From positions 361,900 through 425,899 of the forward strand of contig NZ_QFWW01000029.1 of NCBI RefSeq assembly GCF_003265345.1: 64,000 nucleotides of DNA. The letters are read 5' to 3'. Positions 33,601 to 42,649 of this stretch are shown piece after piece. Below the pieces are notes generated by a model that saw nothing but the letters and a program-made list of their open reading frames with translations, was not told the DNA's origin and ran no database searches. Every line of letters begins with the position of its first letter. Position 1 is the first letter of the stretch. The position numbers and the translations under genes were made by a program. This stretch comes from Lentzea terrae (GTDB taxonomy: Bacteria > Actinomycetota > Actinomycetes > Mycobacteriales > Pseudonocardiaceae).

Positions 33601-36600
33601 GGATCATCTGAAGCGATCTTGCGGCCGCGCAGGTCGTAGGTGTTGCGCCAGATGTTGCCCGCCGGGTCGGTGACGGTCTCCAGCTCACCGGAACGCGAGT
33701 AGGCGTAGCGGGTCGCGTCGTAGTCGCCGGTCGGGGTCGGCTGCTTGTGCTGCCGCAGCTCGGTCGTGCGGCCGCGCGCGTCCGACAGGGTCGTGGTGGC
33801 GGTGCCGCCGGGCGGCGGCGTGGTCATGATCCGGTCGCCGCCGTAGACGACGGAGGAGGTCCACTTGTCCTGGCCGAGGCCGATGAACTTCTGGCTCACC
33901 GCACGACCGAGAACGTCGTACGACGTCACCGTCTGGGAGGGAAGCGCGACCTCGTTGCCGTTGGGCGGTGCCACCAGCTCGGAGGTCGGACCGGAGTCCT
34001 TGTTGTAGTAGAGCGACGCGGTCCGCTCGACCAGGCCGCGGTCGTTGTAGAACGTGTCGGTCAGCTGGCGGCCGGTGTACGGCGCCTCGGACTGGGTCTG
34101 GCGCGGGCGGAGCAAGCCGTCGTAGATGGCCCACGCGGTGACCTTGTTGCCGGTCGCGCCGAGGGTCGTCGTGGAGACGGCGGTGACCTTGTCCTTGCGC
34201 ACCAGGTACTCGAACTGCGCGGTCGGCGAGTGCGTGCCCGGCACACGGCCCGGCTCGTACACCTTGAACAGGCGGCCGAGCGCGTCGTACTCCAGGCGCG
34301 TGACGCCGTTGTTGGCGTCGGTCTTCTCGATCGGCTGGCCCAGCACCGGATCCAGCTTCACGGAGGCGCTGAAGTTCTTGGCGTTGGTCATGACCTGACC
34401 GGTGAGCAGGCCGTTGGTGTGCGAGTACGACGTCGTCGACTTGCGGTCCAACGCGTCGTAGGACTCGGTGACGCGGCCGTAGTCGTCAAAGGCGGCACGA
34501 GAAACCTGGCGGAAGACGTGTGCGCCGTTCTCGACGTGCGCGGCCTGTTCGGACTTCGTCGCGTTGCCGAGGCCGGGGATCGCGCCCAGCGTGGAGCTGC
34601 CGTCGAAGTAGGTGCGGTTCTTCTTCAACACCTGCGCGACGGTGGCCGTGCCGCTGCAGTCCTTGCCCCAAGTCTCGGTCTCGACCACCAGGTTGCGCAG
34701 CCACAGGTCGTCGCGGCTCGCGTAGACGTTCTTCATGCACAGGTCGTCGTCGGCCGTGGCGTCGTCACCGCGGTCGTCGACCTGCAGCACCACGCCGTCC
34801 TTGTCGTGGTACGTCGGCGTGGACGTGGTCGTCCGCGTGGCGCCCGACGACAGTGCCGTGAAGGTCCGGGTTTCGCCGGACCTGAGCATCCACGCTTCCA
34901 GCGAACCCTTGCGCGCGAACGGGCCGAGCGGCACCGGCTTGGTGATCGTCTTGATCAGCGGCGCGCCGTCGGGACCGTTGCGAACGATCTCCTCGCGCTG
35001 GAAGCCCTGCGCGGCGGGGATGTCGTCGAACTCCTGGTTCTCCGAGTCCTTGAGCTTCACCGACTTCTGGCCGCCGGTGCGGGTCCGGTCGCCGTTCATG
35101 CCGCGGTAGAACAACCGCTCGGTCTGCGTACCCGCCTTCGTGACCTTCACCCGCGCGTAGCCACGCCACTCCGACCACGTCCGCAACCGCTCCGGCGTGA
35201 TCTCGTCGTCCGTGTAGTGCCAGGCGGGGTCACCGATGTAGTCGTAGGTGGTCTTCTGGTCGGGAGCGCCACCGGTGCGGTCGGTCTCGGCCACCGCGCG
35301 GACGAGGTACTTGTGGAACCAGTCCACCGAGTCCGGCCGGTTCGGCGGTGCCCAGGTCACCGGGAAGCACCTCAGCACGTTCCCGTCCAACGCGTTCACG
35401 TCGGGCAGCCGAGAGTTCCGCTCGCAGTCACCGTCGTGGTAGTCCAGCGTGATCCGGCCACCCGACTCCGAGTAGATGTTCGTCAGCCGGAACTTGTAGA
35501 GCGGCAGGTACCCGCCGAAACCCGCGGTACCGCCCACGCGGTTGGCCAGGCGCTTGCCGTCGAAGGTCACCTCGGGCAACGTGATCGTGCCGCCGACGTG
35601 CCCGGAGTGCGTGATCCCGGTCAGCCACAACGCCGCCGACGACGAGTCCTCAGTGGACGGGAAGCTGTGACCGAGTGACCACGAGTCGACGTCCTGCCAG
35701 CCGCCATCGGTCTTCTTCGCCCTCGTGACGATCTTCGACAGGCGCTTGGTCGACCAGAACGTGGGCGAGATCCGGTCAGGACAGGTTCCGCCGTCGCACT
35801 TCTGGTCGAACGGCACGTCCGGGTAGTCGGAGGTGTTGCAGGCGCTGCCCGGCACGCAGCGCTCGGACTTCTCGAACGAGAGCTGCGCCGGAGCACCGTC
35901 GTACTCGTGGCCCTTGCGCGTGCCGTACTCGACGCGGTTCAGCGTGCCGCCGCGGATGTAGCGCGCCGCGGCGTCGTTGCGGTGCCGTCCGTAGAAGTTG
36001 GCCTCGGCGTCGTAGTAGTACGTCATCGAGTTGCCGTACTTGTCCACGACGTAGTCGAGGTTCCACTTCCACACCCGGTCGCACCAGGAGTCCTTGAAAG
36101 CGGGCTTGTTGCACGGCTGGCCGGCACGCCGCTCGAACACCGGCACGGTCCACGCCGAGTTCGTCTCCGGCTTGCCCGACGACCAGCCGTCCAGCTTGTT
36201 GCGGCCGAAGTGGTACTGCGTGCCGTCGGTCTTCGTGACGACCCAGTACTCACCGTCGACGTCGCCGTTCGCGGCACCGGTCCGACGCTCGACCTTCGAG
36301 CCGTCGTCGTTCTTGAGCCGCAACGCACCCGTGTTCGCGTCCTTGACGATCTGCGTCGCCTGGCCGCCCAGCACGATGGAGGCGTTGTCGTCGAACCAGC
36401 ACTTGTCGGCCGTCTTGTCCGCGATGACGTCGGTGTTCTCGGCGCACGAGGTGAACCGCCGTTCGACGTGACCGGACGACATGTCCCAGCCTTCGCCGAT
36501 CCAGGACGGCTGGTTGTTCGTCGACGCCGTGTGGCCGTCGATCCGCGAGGACGAGTAGCCCAGCGCGAACTGCGGCTGCAACCCGCCCGGCACCGCAGGC

Positions 36601-37325
36601 ACCTTCACCGGGTAGGTCCAGTTGAAGTCACCGGTCTGCTGCGACACCTGCCAGCTCGCCGACGGCGCCAGCGGCGTCGCCGCGTAGTCACCCTGACCGT
36701 CGCCGGATGCCGAGGCCGCGACCAGCGCGAACAGCACGCCACCCGGAGCAGCGCTCTGCACGACCGTCGCGTTCCCGGTACCCGGCAGCTCGACGTCCGC
36801 CGTCAACCGCCCGGCCGCGCTGTCGTTCTTCGACGGCACAACCGTTCCATCGAACACCCGCACCAGCTGCAGCCGCGTCGCCCAGTCGCCACCGAACGCC
36901 CGCCGGAACCCGCCGTAGTCCACACCGACCGAGAGCGGGCCGCCGTCGCCGGAGACGCGGAACGCCACACCGTGCACGCCGGCCTTCTCCGTGGCAGCGC
37001 GGTCGAGCAGCTCGACCCGGACCCGGCCGTCCCGGTCCCCCACCCAGATCGGCAGGTTCCCGGCACGCACGTCCTTCCCGGCAGCCACGTCGACATCGGC
37101 GGATCCGGCACCGGGCCAGTCCACAGCGGACGACCCGCGCAGCGCGAGCCGCGCGGCCTCGTCCTGCTCGACCGGCCGCACCGGAACACCGCCGACCGCC
37201 ACGTTGTGCGCGGCAGGCGGGTCCAGCGCGAGCCGGGCCAGCTGGCTCACCGACGACGGCACCACAGCCGCGGCGCCGAGCACGGCGACGCAGGCGAGCA
37301 GCGTCGATCTACGCAGGTACCCCAT
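30696..37325 (-). CDS. RHS/SpvB-like polymorphic toxin with HINT domain and Ntox30-like tip
   Basis: This is an exported toxin of about 2209 residues. The ATG at 37325 has GGGGGA 7 bases upstream. A signal/anchor segment (MGYLRRSTLLACVAVLGAAA) is followed by an SpvB-like N-domain (FALGYSSSRIDGH, SWIGEGWDMSSGHVERRF) and TcdB-like middle, then YD repeats ending with LGAREYDSATGRFISADP near residue 1740. A conserved pre-toxin segment (GIND...GACAMMVLGVIPWGKILKA, about 1850-1905) and a HINT domain (about 1942-2088, ending LNHNC) follow. The last ~121 residues (MRIHGPDGTAPAGSNSAMGE, then KTHIPWPSQFPGL) resemble polymorphic toxin type 30, a predicted RNase. It lies between the LamG gene and its candidate immunity gene. 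Confidence 0.88.
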   Translation of the reverse strand: MGYLRRSTLLACVAVLGAAAVVPSSVSQLARLALDPPAAHNVAVGGVPVRPVEQDEAARLALRGSSAVDWPGAGSADVDVAAGKDVRAGNLPIWVGDRDGRVRVELLDRAATEKAGVHGVAFRVSGDGGPLSVGVDYGGFRRAFGGDWATRLQLVRVFDGTVVPSKNDSAAGRLTADVELPGTGNATVVQSAAPGGVLFALVAASASGDGQGDYAATPLAPSASWQVSQQTGDFNWTYPVKVPAVPGGLQPQFALGYSSSRIDGHTASTNNQPSWIGEGWDMSSGHVERRFTSCAENTDVIADKTADKCWFDDNASIVLGGQATQIVKDANTGALRLKNDDGSKVERRTGAANGDVDGEYWVVTKTDGTQYHFGRNKLDGWSSGKPETNSAWTVPVFERRAGQPCNKPAFKDSWCDRVWKWNLDYVVDKYGNSMTYYYDAEANFYGRHRNDAAARYIRGGTLNRVEYGTRKGHEYDGAPAQLSFEKSERCVPGSACNTSDYPDVPFDQKCDGGTCPDRISPTFWSTKRLSKIVTRAKKTDGGWQDVDSWSLGHSFPSTEDSSSAALWLTGITHSGHVGGTITLPEVTFDGKRLANRVGGTAGFGGYLPLYKFRLTNIYSESGGRITLDYHDGDCERNSRLPDVNALDGNVLRCFPVTWAPPNRPDSVDWFHKYLVRAVAETDRTGGAPDQKTTYDYIGDPAWHYTDDEITPERLRTWSEWRGYARVKVTKAGTQTERLFYRGMNGDRTRTGGQKSVKLKDSENQEFDDIPAAQGFQREEIVRNGPDGAPLIKTITKPVPLGPFARKGSLEAWMLRSGETRTFTALSSGATRTTTSTPTYHDKDGVVLQVDDRGDDATADDDLCMKNVYASRDDLWLRNLVVETETWGKDCSGTATVAQVLKKNRTYFDGSSTLGAIPGLGNATKSEQAAHVENGAHVFRQVSRAAFDDYGRVTESYDALDRKSTTSYSHTNGLLTGQVMTNAKNFSASVKLDPVLGQPIEKTDANNGVTRLEYDALGRLFKVYEPGRVPGTHSPTAQFEYLVRKDKVTAVSTTTLGATGNKVTAWAIYDGLLRPRQTQSEAPYTGRQLTDTFYNDRGLVERTASLYYNKDSGPTSELVAPPNGNEVALPSQTVTSYDVLGRAVSQKFIGLGQDKWTSSVVYGGDRIMTTPPPGGTATTTLSDARGRTTELRQHKQPTPTGDYDATRYAYSRSGELETVTDPAGNIWRNTYDLRGRKIASDDPDRGHTTVAYDDAGQITSTTDSRGKTVRFEYDVLGRKTGSFEGTTQLSAWTYDTVAKGLPTASIRYSGGQEYRSEVTAYDVAGRATASKVVIPGVEGALAGTYETKTKYGQDGSVSTVDLPKAGDLPAEKLQYLYTKTGQADYLSGVTPYVEKATYNEYSQLSQLHLDTGIQNKTKWVQLNYTYEADTRRLSTADVLRRASTNAVPSRSQYNYDAVGNVKSVIEAPTSFKADAEGNITTLPNNDPNSVDYQCFKYDHVRQLTEAWAGTSKCASEPSQAVVGGPAGYWQSFQYDKAGNRTKEIDHAAAGDTVSEYSYPQTGGHLLSKVTSTGPSGQQLSEFGYDSTGNMTRRMVSGTTHTMEWNAEGQMVSDKASGQDTSFIYDADGNRLLRKAPGATTLYMGTQEMTLISGSTAPRGTRYYAIAGQTVAVRTAAGISWQFSDHQGTQQVSLAVTTLAVTQRRQTPFGEPRGAAPASWPDDKGFVGGTKESSGLTHLGAREYDSATGRFISADPVMMLEDPQQINGYAYANSSPLTYSDPTGLKREDERPICVGIYGDCGIDNTTLEGSSIYGEYTQEQLSGMGVLRSQKQQQLAAAGISEADYRKAQELERQSWVDVALQAGGEVLKEILGINDMAKCFGEGDIGACAMMVLGVIPWGKILKAGKIVKALENAVSAVRSFLKQQEWAKGLLAKARGLFSKCNSFTPETQVLMADGKRKPIAAVRVGDKVLATDPETGQAEAKAVANLIIGKGKKNLVEITVDTDGAAGPATGKVTATDGHPFWLPDKGVWVKADQLQEGAWLQTSAGTQVQVKALRKWTAYERVYNLTVTDIHTYFVVAGAQAVLNHNCGEGGYDLRGKDPMSIVPDNASIRELTPHPNGGSQYGLEYKWTSEAGQTVRMRIHGPDGTAPAGSNSAMGETYRVQIGARYQDEAGNLYHKNVHKEASPYYDPSAANKTHIPWPSQFPGL

Positions 37326-37348
37326 GACAAGTCCCCCAGGTCTCGTGC

Positions 37349-40300
37349 TCAGGCGTCGGCGAGCAAACGGATCTCGTTGGGCGTCAGCACGCCCTGGTAC
37401 AGCCGGGCGTCGTTGACGGTGCCCGGGAAGTACTGCGCCGGCTGGCCGTTGAACCGGCCCTGACCGACCTGCACCGGCCCGTTGGCGTGCCACTCGGACA
37501 CGTGCAACGCCGCGTTGCCCTGCGGCACACCGTTCACGTAGAGCCGCAGCTCACCCGCCGCCGCGTCGTAGACCGCCGCCAGGTGCACTTCCTCGTCCTT
37601 CACGGCGGGGCTGTTCGCCGTCACGAACCTCTCGGCCGGGCCGTCCTTGTCGGCGTCGGTCATCCTGAGCTGCCAGGTCTTGACGGTCTCGTCGTACTCC
37701 AGGGAGAAGCCGCTGGTGCGGCTGCCGATCTGGCTCAGCACGGGGTACCGGCCGCCGGTCTTGGTCAGCTTCGCCTTGGCCACCACGCTGAAGCTCTGGT
37801 TGGTGCGCACGACCGGGCCGGCCGTCGTCGCGTACCCGTCCGTCCCGTTGAGCACCAACGAACCGCTCGACAAGTACGCACCGCCGATCACTGACGCGGT
37901 GTGCTTGCGATCGGTGGAGTCCGCCGCGGTACGAGCGGCCGGGTCGAGCTTCCACATCTGGCCTGGAATGGTGTTGCCCTGGTACAGGTAGTTGGCCTCA
38001 CCGGGGCCGAAGGCGTTTCGGTAGACATGAGTGCCTTCGACCGACCCCGAGAGGAACATCTGGTAGAAGTTCGGGGGAACCGTCGGATCGAACTGGGAGT
38101 TCCGGACTGCCCTGCCGAGGTGCACCTGGCCGGACCAGGGCCACAATGCCCCCGTCCGCGTCACTGTCTGATCGGTGCCGTTGACGTACATCCGGAGCTC
38201 GTTGCGCTGGGGGTCGAACGCGCAGACCAGGTGTGTCCACGTGTTCACCGCGACTCCCGGCTTCGAGAAGACGTGCCAGCCAGCCGTTCCCTTGTCGTTC
38301 CAGACGCTGCACTTCCAGGCGTCCGAACCCGCCTGGTAGACGAGCGTCGCGGCGCTGTTGCGGTTCGAACCGCCGTCGACGCTGAACACCGCCTGGTCGT
38401 TCCCCTTGGCCCGCAGGTTCACCCAGGTCGACACGGTGAAGGAACCGGCCGTCGACAGCCCGTCCTCCACACGCGCATACCCCTTTGTGCCGTCGAACGA
38501 GAGCGCGTCCGCCTCGTCGCCGACCCGGCCGCGCACCCAGCTCGCGCCCGGCTGCAGATACGTCGGCGGCTGGTTGACGTACCCGGAGTCGTCGAACGAC
38601 CAGTGCGCCTCCATGACGGCGGGCCGGTTCGACAGCTCCGAGATGTCCTCGGCCACCAGCACGCGGTCGTACACCACGACGTCATCGATCCCGCCGGGGA
38701 AACGAGCCCACGGGTTGCCGTTGAGCTTGCCCCGGCCGACCTGCAGGCCACCGGTCGCCGACCACACCGCGGATCGCTTGGCAGCACCCTGGAACACGCC
38801 GTTGACGTACAGCTTGGCGTCGCCGGACGCGGCGTCGTACACGCCGATCAGCCGCGTCCAGACACCGGTCTCCGGCGAGGACTTCGAGCTGACCGCGCTC
38901 TCACCACTGGTCTCGCCCGGCAGGTTGAACACCCAGCGGTCCAGCGAATGCGAGTACTGCAACAGGAATCCGCTGTTGCTGGCCCCGTCCTGGCTGACGG
39001 CGACGAACGAGTCGCCCTTGCGGTCGAGCTTCACCCACGCCGCGACGCTGAAGCTCTTGTCGGTGCGCACCACCGGCTGGGTGGTCGACAGCCCGCCGTT
39101 CACACCGTCGAGCTGCACCGCCTGGCCATCGCGGCCCGGCGTCCAGCTGAGGCCCGACGACGACGGGGTCAGGTCGTGCGGGACGTCCGCGGTGTCGGTG
39201 CCGTCACCGTCGAGCAGCCAGCGCCCGTTCCACAGGGTCTGCTGGTCGGTCTGGAAGCTGTAGGCCACCGGCTGGCCGGCGTGCACGTTGCCGGCGCGGT
39301 CCACGCTCTGCACGTAGATCACGTTGCGGCCCAGGTGCTTCGCGGTGATGTTCACCGTGGCGCTGCCGTTGGTGGCGACGACCGAGTTCACCGGAGGGTT
39401 CTCGTAGCCGTACCGGAAGCCGGTCACGTCCGCGACGCCGTTGGCGTTGAAGGTGAAGCTGCCGACGGTGCCGGCGTTGCCGTGGAACTGGTCACCGGTC
39501 GGGAACTCCGGCGAGGACACCAGTGGCGGTTTGTCCGGCGGTGTCGCGTCGTAGGTGAAGGTGCAGTCCGCGGACGCTCCGGACTCCAACCGGCCATCAC
39601 CGGCGTAGGCCTTCCAGGTGTAGGTGTTCCCGTCGACGAACGCCGTGGTCCCGAACCTGGCGCGGGCGATCTCGCCGTTCGGGTGGTTGTTCACCTGGGC
39701 CTTGAGGCCGTTCATCTCGAAGCGGGCGAACAACAACGGGTTCTCGGCACCGTCCGGATCGGACACCCGGGCGGCGACCTCCGGGTTGGGCTCACGGATG
39801 TAGAGCGGCCTGCCCGGCAAACGCGCGCAGCTGGCACCGGCCACGGTGAGGAAGGCGGGCGGGTTCGGCCGCGTGTTGTAGGTGATGTTCAACGCGGGGT
39901 TGGGGTCGAACTTGCGCCAGCCGTCGACCGTCGACTCGTTGGTGGCCCACAGCCCCAGCCCGACCTTCGTCTCACCATCACCGACCGCGTCGCTCACGCC
40001 GGCTGCCACGTCGAAGTCGTGGCCGTTGTGCTGGCTGCTGCAGTTCGGGCCCTTCTCGTCGGTACCGCCCAGTTTCTTGCGCCACCACACGTTGTTCCAG
40101 TTGGTGCCGGTGTCGATGATGCTGGTGCGCCACGCGTCGATGCGGCTCTTGTTGCAGTTCCACGCGTACCGCTGGGTGGTCTGGAGCCACGCGGTGAGGA
40201 CCTGCTTGCCCGCCAGTCCCGAGATGTCGAAGGTCCACGCCGACCTGACCGTCACGCCGGTCTGGGTCTCGTAGCCGGCCCGCGCCACGCCCTGGAACCA

Positions 40301-41197
40301 GTTGTTCCAGTTGTTGTCGCCGGGCGCGTGCTTCCACAGCTCCGTGCCACCGAACCGGCCGGCGTTGAGAGGCGGGTCGATGTAGACCGGGTAGACCGTG
40401 TCCGGCGAGGTCAGCAGTTTCTGGTCGGGGACCACCTCGACGGAACCACCGGAGACGACGGTGTCCATCGCCTTGCGCCCGGCCTTGTCCGCGGGGCCGG
40501 TCGTGGTGGAGCCGCCGGCCGAGTCCCACATCATGGGCGTGGCACCGGCGAAGACCTCGGTGCCCGCGTGATCGGTCGCCTCGGGGTTGCCGGTGGCCTG
40601 GTCCTCGCGCAGGCTCAGTCCGGTGGTGCGCGCGCCGAGCTTGATTCGCTCGAGCGCGGGGTTCTTGGCGGCCTCGCGGTTCTTCACCACGAGCACCTGG
40701 GTGAAGCCGTCGGTCTTGGCGTGCAGCACGAGGTCGACGCCGGGGTACACCTCGGGGTAGGTCGCGCTGTCGCCGTCGAGCCGCGGTTCGGGCAGCTTGC
40801 CCGGCCACGTGAGCGCGAGGTCCTTGCCGTCCTTGCTCAGCTTGACGAGCTGGTCGTCGCCACCGCCGGAGAACACCAGGCCGGTCGTGGTGGCCGCCGG
40901 TTCGACGGCGCCGTCCGCCCGCTCCCGCAGGCCGGTGTCGATCGGTACCCAGCCGTTGTCTCTGCGCACCCGCGTCGGCTCGGGTCTGGACTGCAGGGTC
41001 CTCGTGCCGTCCGGGTTCGCGAAGATCTTCGTGCGTTCGCTGCCCGCTTCGGGGATCTCGACCGGCTTCCCGGTTTCGCGGGCCTGCGCCTCAGGAGACT
41101 TGGCGACCGCAGGTCGCGGTGGACTCGCCTGCACGGCGGGCAGGGCTCCGCACGCCAGCGCGAACGCCATGACGGCAGCACAAATTCGGCTCAACAT
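37349..41197 (-). CDS. secreted LamG-domain protein, partner of the RHS toxin
   Basis: This is an exported protein of 1282 residues with a signal peptide (MLSRICAAVMAFALACGALP, cleavage after VQA). The N-terminal 450 residues (DNGWVPIDTGLRERADGAVE, YPGVDLVLHAKTDGFTQVLV, then TWTFDISG-like beta domain) recur in actinomycete wall proteins that precede RHS genes. Then come an Ig-like part (YDATPPDKPPLVSSPEFPT) and three LamG/ConA-like lectin domains (about 660-850, 868-1070, 1080-1282), each with FSVAAWVKL- or YVNGV-type strands. The stop is 23 bases upstream of the toxin start, so they form one operon. It probably binds wall or target-cell glycans for delivery; that is inference. Confidence 0.85.
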   Translation of the reverse strand: MLSRICAAVMAFALACGALPAVQASPPRPAVAKSPEAQARETGKPVEIPEAGSERTKIFANPDGTRTLQSRPEPTRVRRDNGWVPIDTGLRERADGAVEPAATTTGLVFSGGGDDQLVKLSKDGKDLALTWPGKLPEPRLDGDSATYPEVYPGVDLVLHAKTDGFTQVLVVKNREAAKNPALERIKLGARTTGLSLREDQATGNPEATDHAGTEVFAGATPMMWDSAGGSTTTGPADKAGRKAMDTVVSGGSVEVVPDQKLLTSPDTVYPVYIDPPLNAGRFGGTELWKHAPGDNNWNNWFQGVARAGYETQTGVTVRSAWTFDISGLAGKQVLTAWLQTTQRYAWNCNKSRIDAWRTSIIDTGTNWNNVWWRKKLGGTDEKGPNCSSQHNGHDFDVAAGVSDAVGDGETKVGLGLWATNESTVDGWRKFDPNPALNITYNTRPNPPAFLTVAGASCARLPGRPLYIREPNPEVAARVSDPDGAENPLLFARFEMNGLKAQVNNHPNGEIARARFGTTAFVDGNTYTWKAYAGDGRLESGASADCTFTYDATPPDKPPLVSSPEFPTGDQFHGNAGTVGSFTFNANGVADVTGFRYGYENPPVNSVVATNGSATVNITAKHLGRNVIYVQSVDRAGNVHAGQPVAYSFQTDQQTLWNGRWLLDGDGTDTADVPHDLTPSSSGLSWTPGRDGQAVQLDGVNGGLSTTQPVVRTDKSFSVAAWVKLDRKGDSFVAVSQDGASNSGFLLQYSHSLDRWVFNLPGETSGESAVSSKSSPETGVWTRLIGVYDAASGDAKLYVNGVFQGAAKRSAVWSATGGLQVGRGKLNGNPWARFPGGIDDVVVYDRVLVAEDISELSNRPAVMEAHWSFDDSGYVNQPPTYLQPGASWVRGRVGDEADALSFDGTKGYARVEDGLSTAGSFTVSTWVNLRAKGNDQAVFSVDGGSNRNSAATLVYQAGSDAWKCSVWNDKGTAGWHVFSKPGVAVNTWTHLVCAFDPQRNELRMYVNGTDQTVTRTGALWPWSGQVHLGRAVRNSQFDPTVPPNFYQMFLSGSVEGTHVYRNAFGPGEANYLYQGNTIPGQMWKLDPAARTAADSTDRKHTASVIGGAYLSSGSLVLNGTDGYATTAGPVVRTNQSFSVVAKAKLTKTGGRYPVLSQIGSRTSGFSLEYDETVKTWQLRMTDADKDGPAERFVTANSPAVKDEEVHLAAVYDAAAGELRLYVNGVPQGNAALHVSEWHANGPVQVGQGRFNGQPAQYFPGTVNDARLYQGVLTPNEIRLLADA

Positions 41198-41318
41198 TGA
41201 CTTGCCCCCCAGGACTCACACAATGAGCCCGTGAATCTTCAGGGCAAGCTCACACCGTCCACAAGGGGCTGTTCGGGCTAACGGCCAAGATCACACCCAC
41301 TCTGAGTGGTCTGAGAGC

Positions 41319-41861
41319 TCACCTGCCGAGCAGTCCGGCCAGCAGCCCCGCGATGTTGTAGGCGTCGTCGTGGCCGCGGTGGTGCGTGCCGTCGAGCTTG
41401 TGCCCGGCGAGTCGCACCGCCTCGGCCATCCCGACCTCACGCGGCAAGGCATGCGTCAAGGCGAAGAGCGTCTTCACGTTCAGGTGCCGCGGCCCGAACG
41501 GATACCCCACGCCGACGTCCTTGCACTGCCGTTCGAACATCTTGCGGTCGTAGTCGCCATAGGACGCCCACACCCGGCGATCCGACCGAAACTCCTTGCG
41601 CAGCACCGCGCACGCCTCAGCGAAGGAGATGCCCTCGGAGACTTGCTCCTGCGTCAACGTGGTCAGCCGAGTACAAAAAGGACTGACGGACGACCGTGCA
41701 GGCCGCACCAGCACGCTGCGCCGTTCGCCGCGTTCACCCGACGCGACCTCGAGCGGGCAGATCCCGATCTCGATGATCTCCGACACCTCACCGGGCGGCG
41801 GAGATCCTTCCCAACACGTCGACTCCACGTCGACGACCAGCACGTGGTCCAACGCAATCAC
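41319..41861 (-). CDS. DEDDh 3'-5' exonuclease
   Basis: This small exonuclease of 180 residues would trim nucleic acids from the 3' end. The three exo motifs are present: DVEST (Exo I, Asp and Glu), ASYGDYDRKMFERQC (Exo II, Asp) and LDGTHHRGHDDAYNIAGL (Exo III, with the DEDDh His and last Asp). It resembles ERI1/KapD-type enzymes that act on RNA or single-stranded ends. The GTG at 41861 lies 29 bases after the SDR stop, so it is likely the last gene of the ACAD-thiolase-SDR operon. The link of an exonuclease with acyl-CoA enzymes is unexplained. The 120 bases after it, up to the LamG gene, hold no gene. Confidence 0.85.
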   Translation of the reverse strand: MIALDHVLVVDVESTCWEGSPPPGEVSEIIEIGICPLEVASGERGERRSVLVRPARSSVSPFCTRLTTLTQEQVSEGISFAEACAVLRKEFRSDRRVWASYGDYDRKMFERQCKDVGVGYPFGPRHLNVKTLFALTHALPREVGMAEAVRLAGHKLDGTHHRGHDDAYNIAGLLAGLLGR

Positions 41862-41890
41862 GTGCTGATCGTCCCTGACGTGTCCAACGA

Positions 41891-42649
41891 CTAAACGATG
41901 ACAGCGCCACCGTCGACGACAAGCGTCTCGCCCGTCACGTAGCCACCGGCGGGCGAGGCCAGGAAGACGACCGCCGCCGCCAGCTCCTCCGGGTCGCCGA
42001 TGCGGCCGGCGGGCAGCGCGGCCTGCATCTTCTCCAGGTAGCCGGGCGGGTACTGGTCGGTCATCTCCGAGGCGAAGAAGCCGGGGCAGATCGCGTTGAC
42101 CCGGATGCCCTTGCGTCCGGTCCACTGCTGCGCCAGGTCGCGCGTCAGGCCCAGCAGGCCGGCCTTCGACGCCGAGTACGCGGCCTGCGGGATGCCACCG
42201 GTCACCAACCCCAACACGGAAGAGATGTTGATGATCGAGCCACCGGACTTCATGACGGACGCAGCCGCCTGCGCCATCCAGTACGCGCCGTTCAGGTTCA
42301 CGTCCATGACGCCGAGGAACTCCTCCGGCGTCTCCCGCGAGGCCGGCACCGCTGACGCCACACCAGCGTTGTTCACCAACACCGACACGACACCGAACTC
42401 GGCGGCCGCACGCGCCACCTCACGGCAGTCGTCGGGCTGCGACACGTCGGCCTGCACCACGAGAGCACGACGACCCACCGACTCGACCAGCGCGGCCGTG
42501 TCCTTCAGCTTGTCCGCACGACGAGCGGCCAGCACGACGTCCGCGCCCGCCTCTGCCAGGCCCTTCGCGAACGCCACGCCCAGGCCCGAGGACGCGCCCG
42601 TGACGATCGCGACCTTCCCGTCGAGCCGGAACTTGTCCAGGATTCCCAC
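41891..42649 (-). CDS. short-chain dehydrogenase (3-hydroxyacyl-CoA type)
   Basis: This 252-residue classical SDR has TGASSGLGVAFAKG, NNAGVAS, Ser in INISSVLG, YSASKAG, and a FabG-like end (GGYVTGETLVVDGGAVIV). The start is a GTG that overlaps the thiolase stop (TAGTG), which shows tight coupling. Set between a thiolase and an acyl-CoA dehydrogenase it most likely oxidises 3-hydroxyacyl-CoA to the 3-keto substrate of the thiolase, completing a beta-oxidation set; the missing hydratase may be the MaoC gene 14 kb away, which has the same operator. Confidence 0.88.
   Translation of the reverse strand: MGILDKFRLDGKVAIVTGASSGLGVAFAKGLAEAGADVVLAARRADKLKDTAALVESVGRRALVVQADVSQPDDCREVARAAAEFGVVSVLVNNAGVASAVPASRETPEEFLGVMDVNLNGAYWMAQAAASVMKSGGSIINISSVLGLVTGGIPQAAYSASKAGLLGLTRDLAQQWTGRKGIRVNAICPGFFASEMTDQYPPGYLEKMQAALPAGRIGDPEELAAAVVFLASPAGGYVTGETLVVDGGAVIV

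Noticed and set aside
30729..41200. Long plus-strand frames opposite the second RHS and LamG genes (up to about 1100 codons)
   Set aside because: Same cause: GC-rich antisense shadow of a verified secreted protein, with Arg-Val-His-rich composition and no motif.
41270..41318. Hairpin CCACT-CTG-AGTGG as terminator after the exonuclease gene
   Set aside because: A five-base stem with a three-base loop and no T run is too weak to support.
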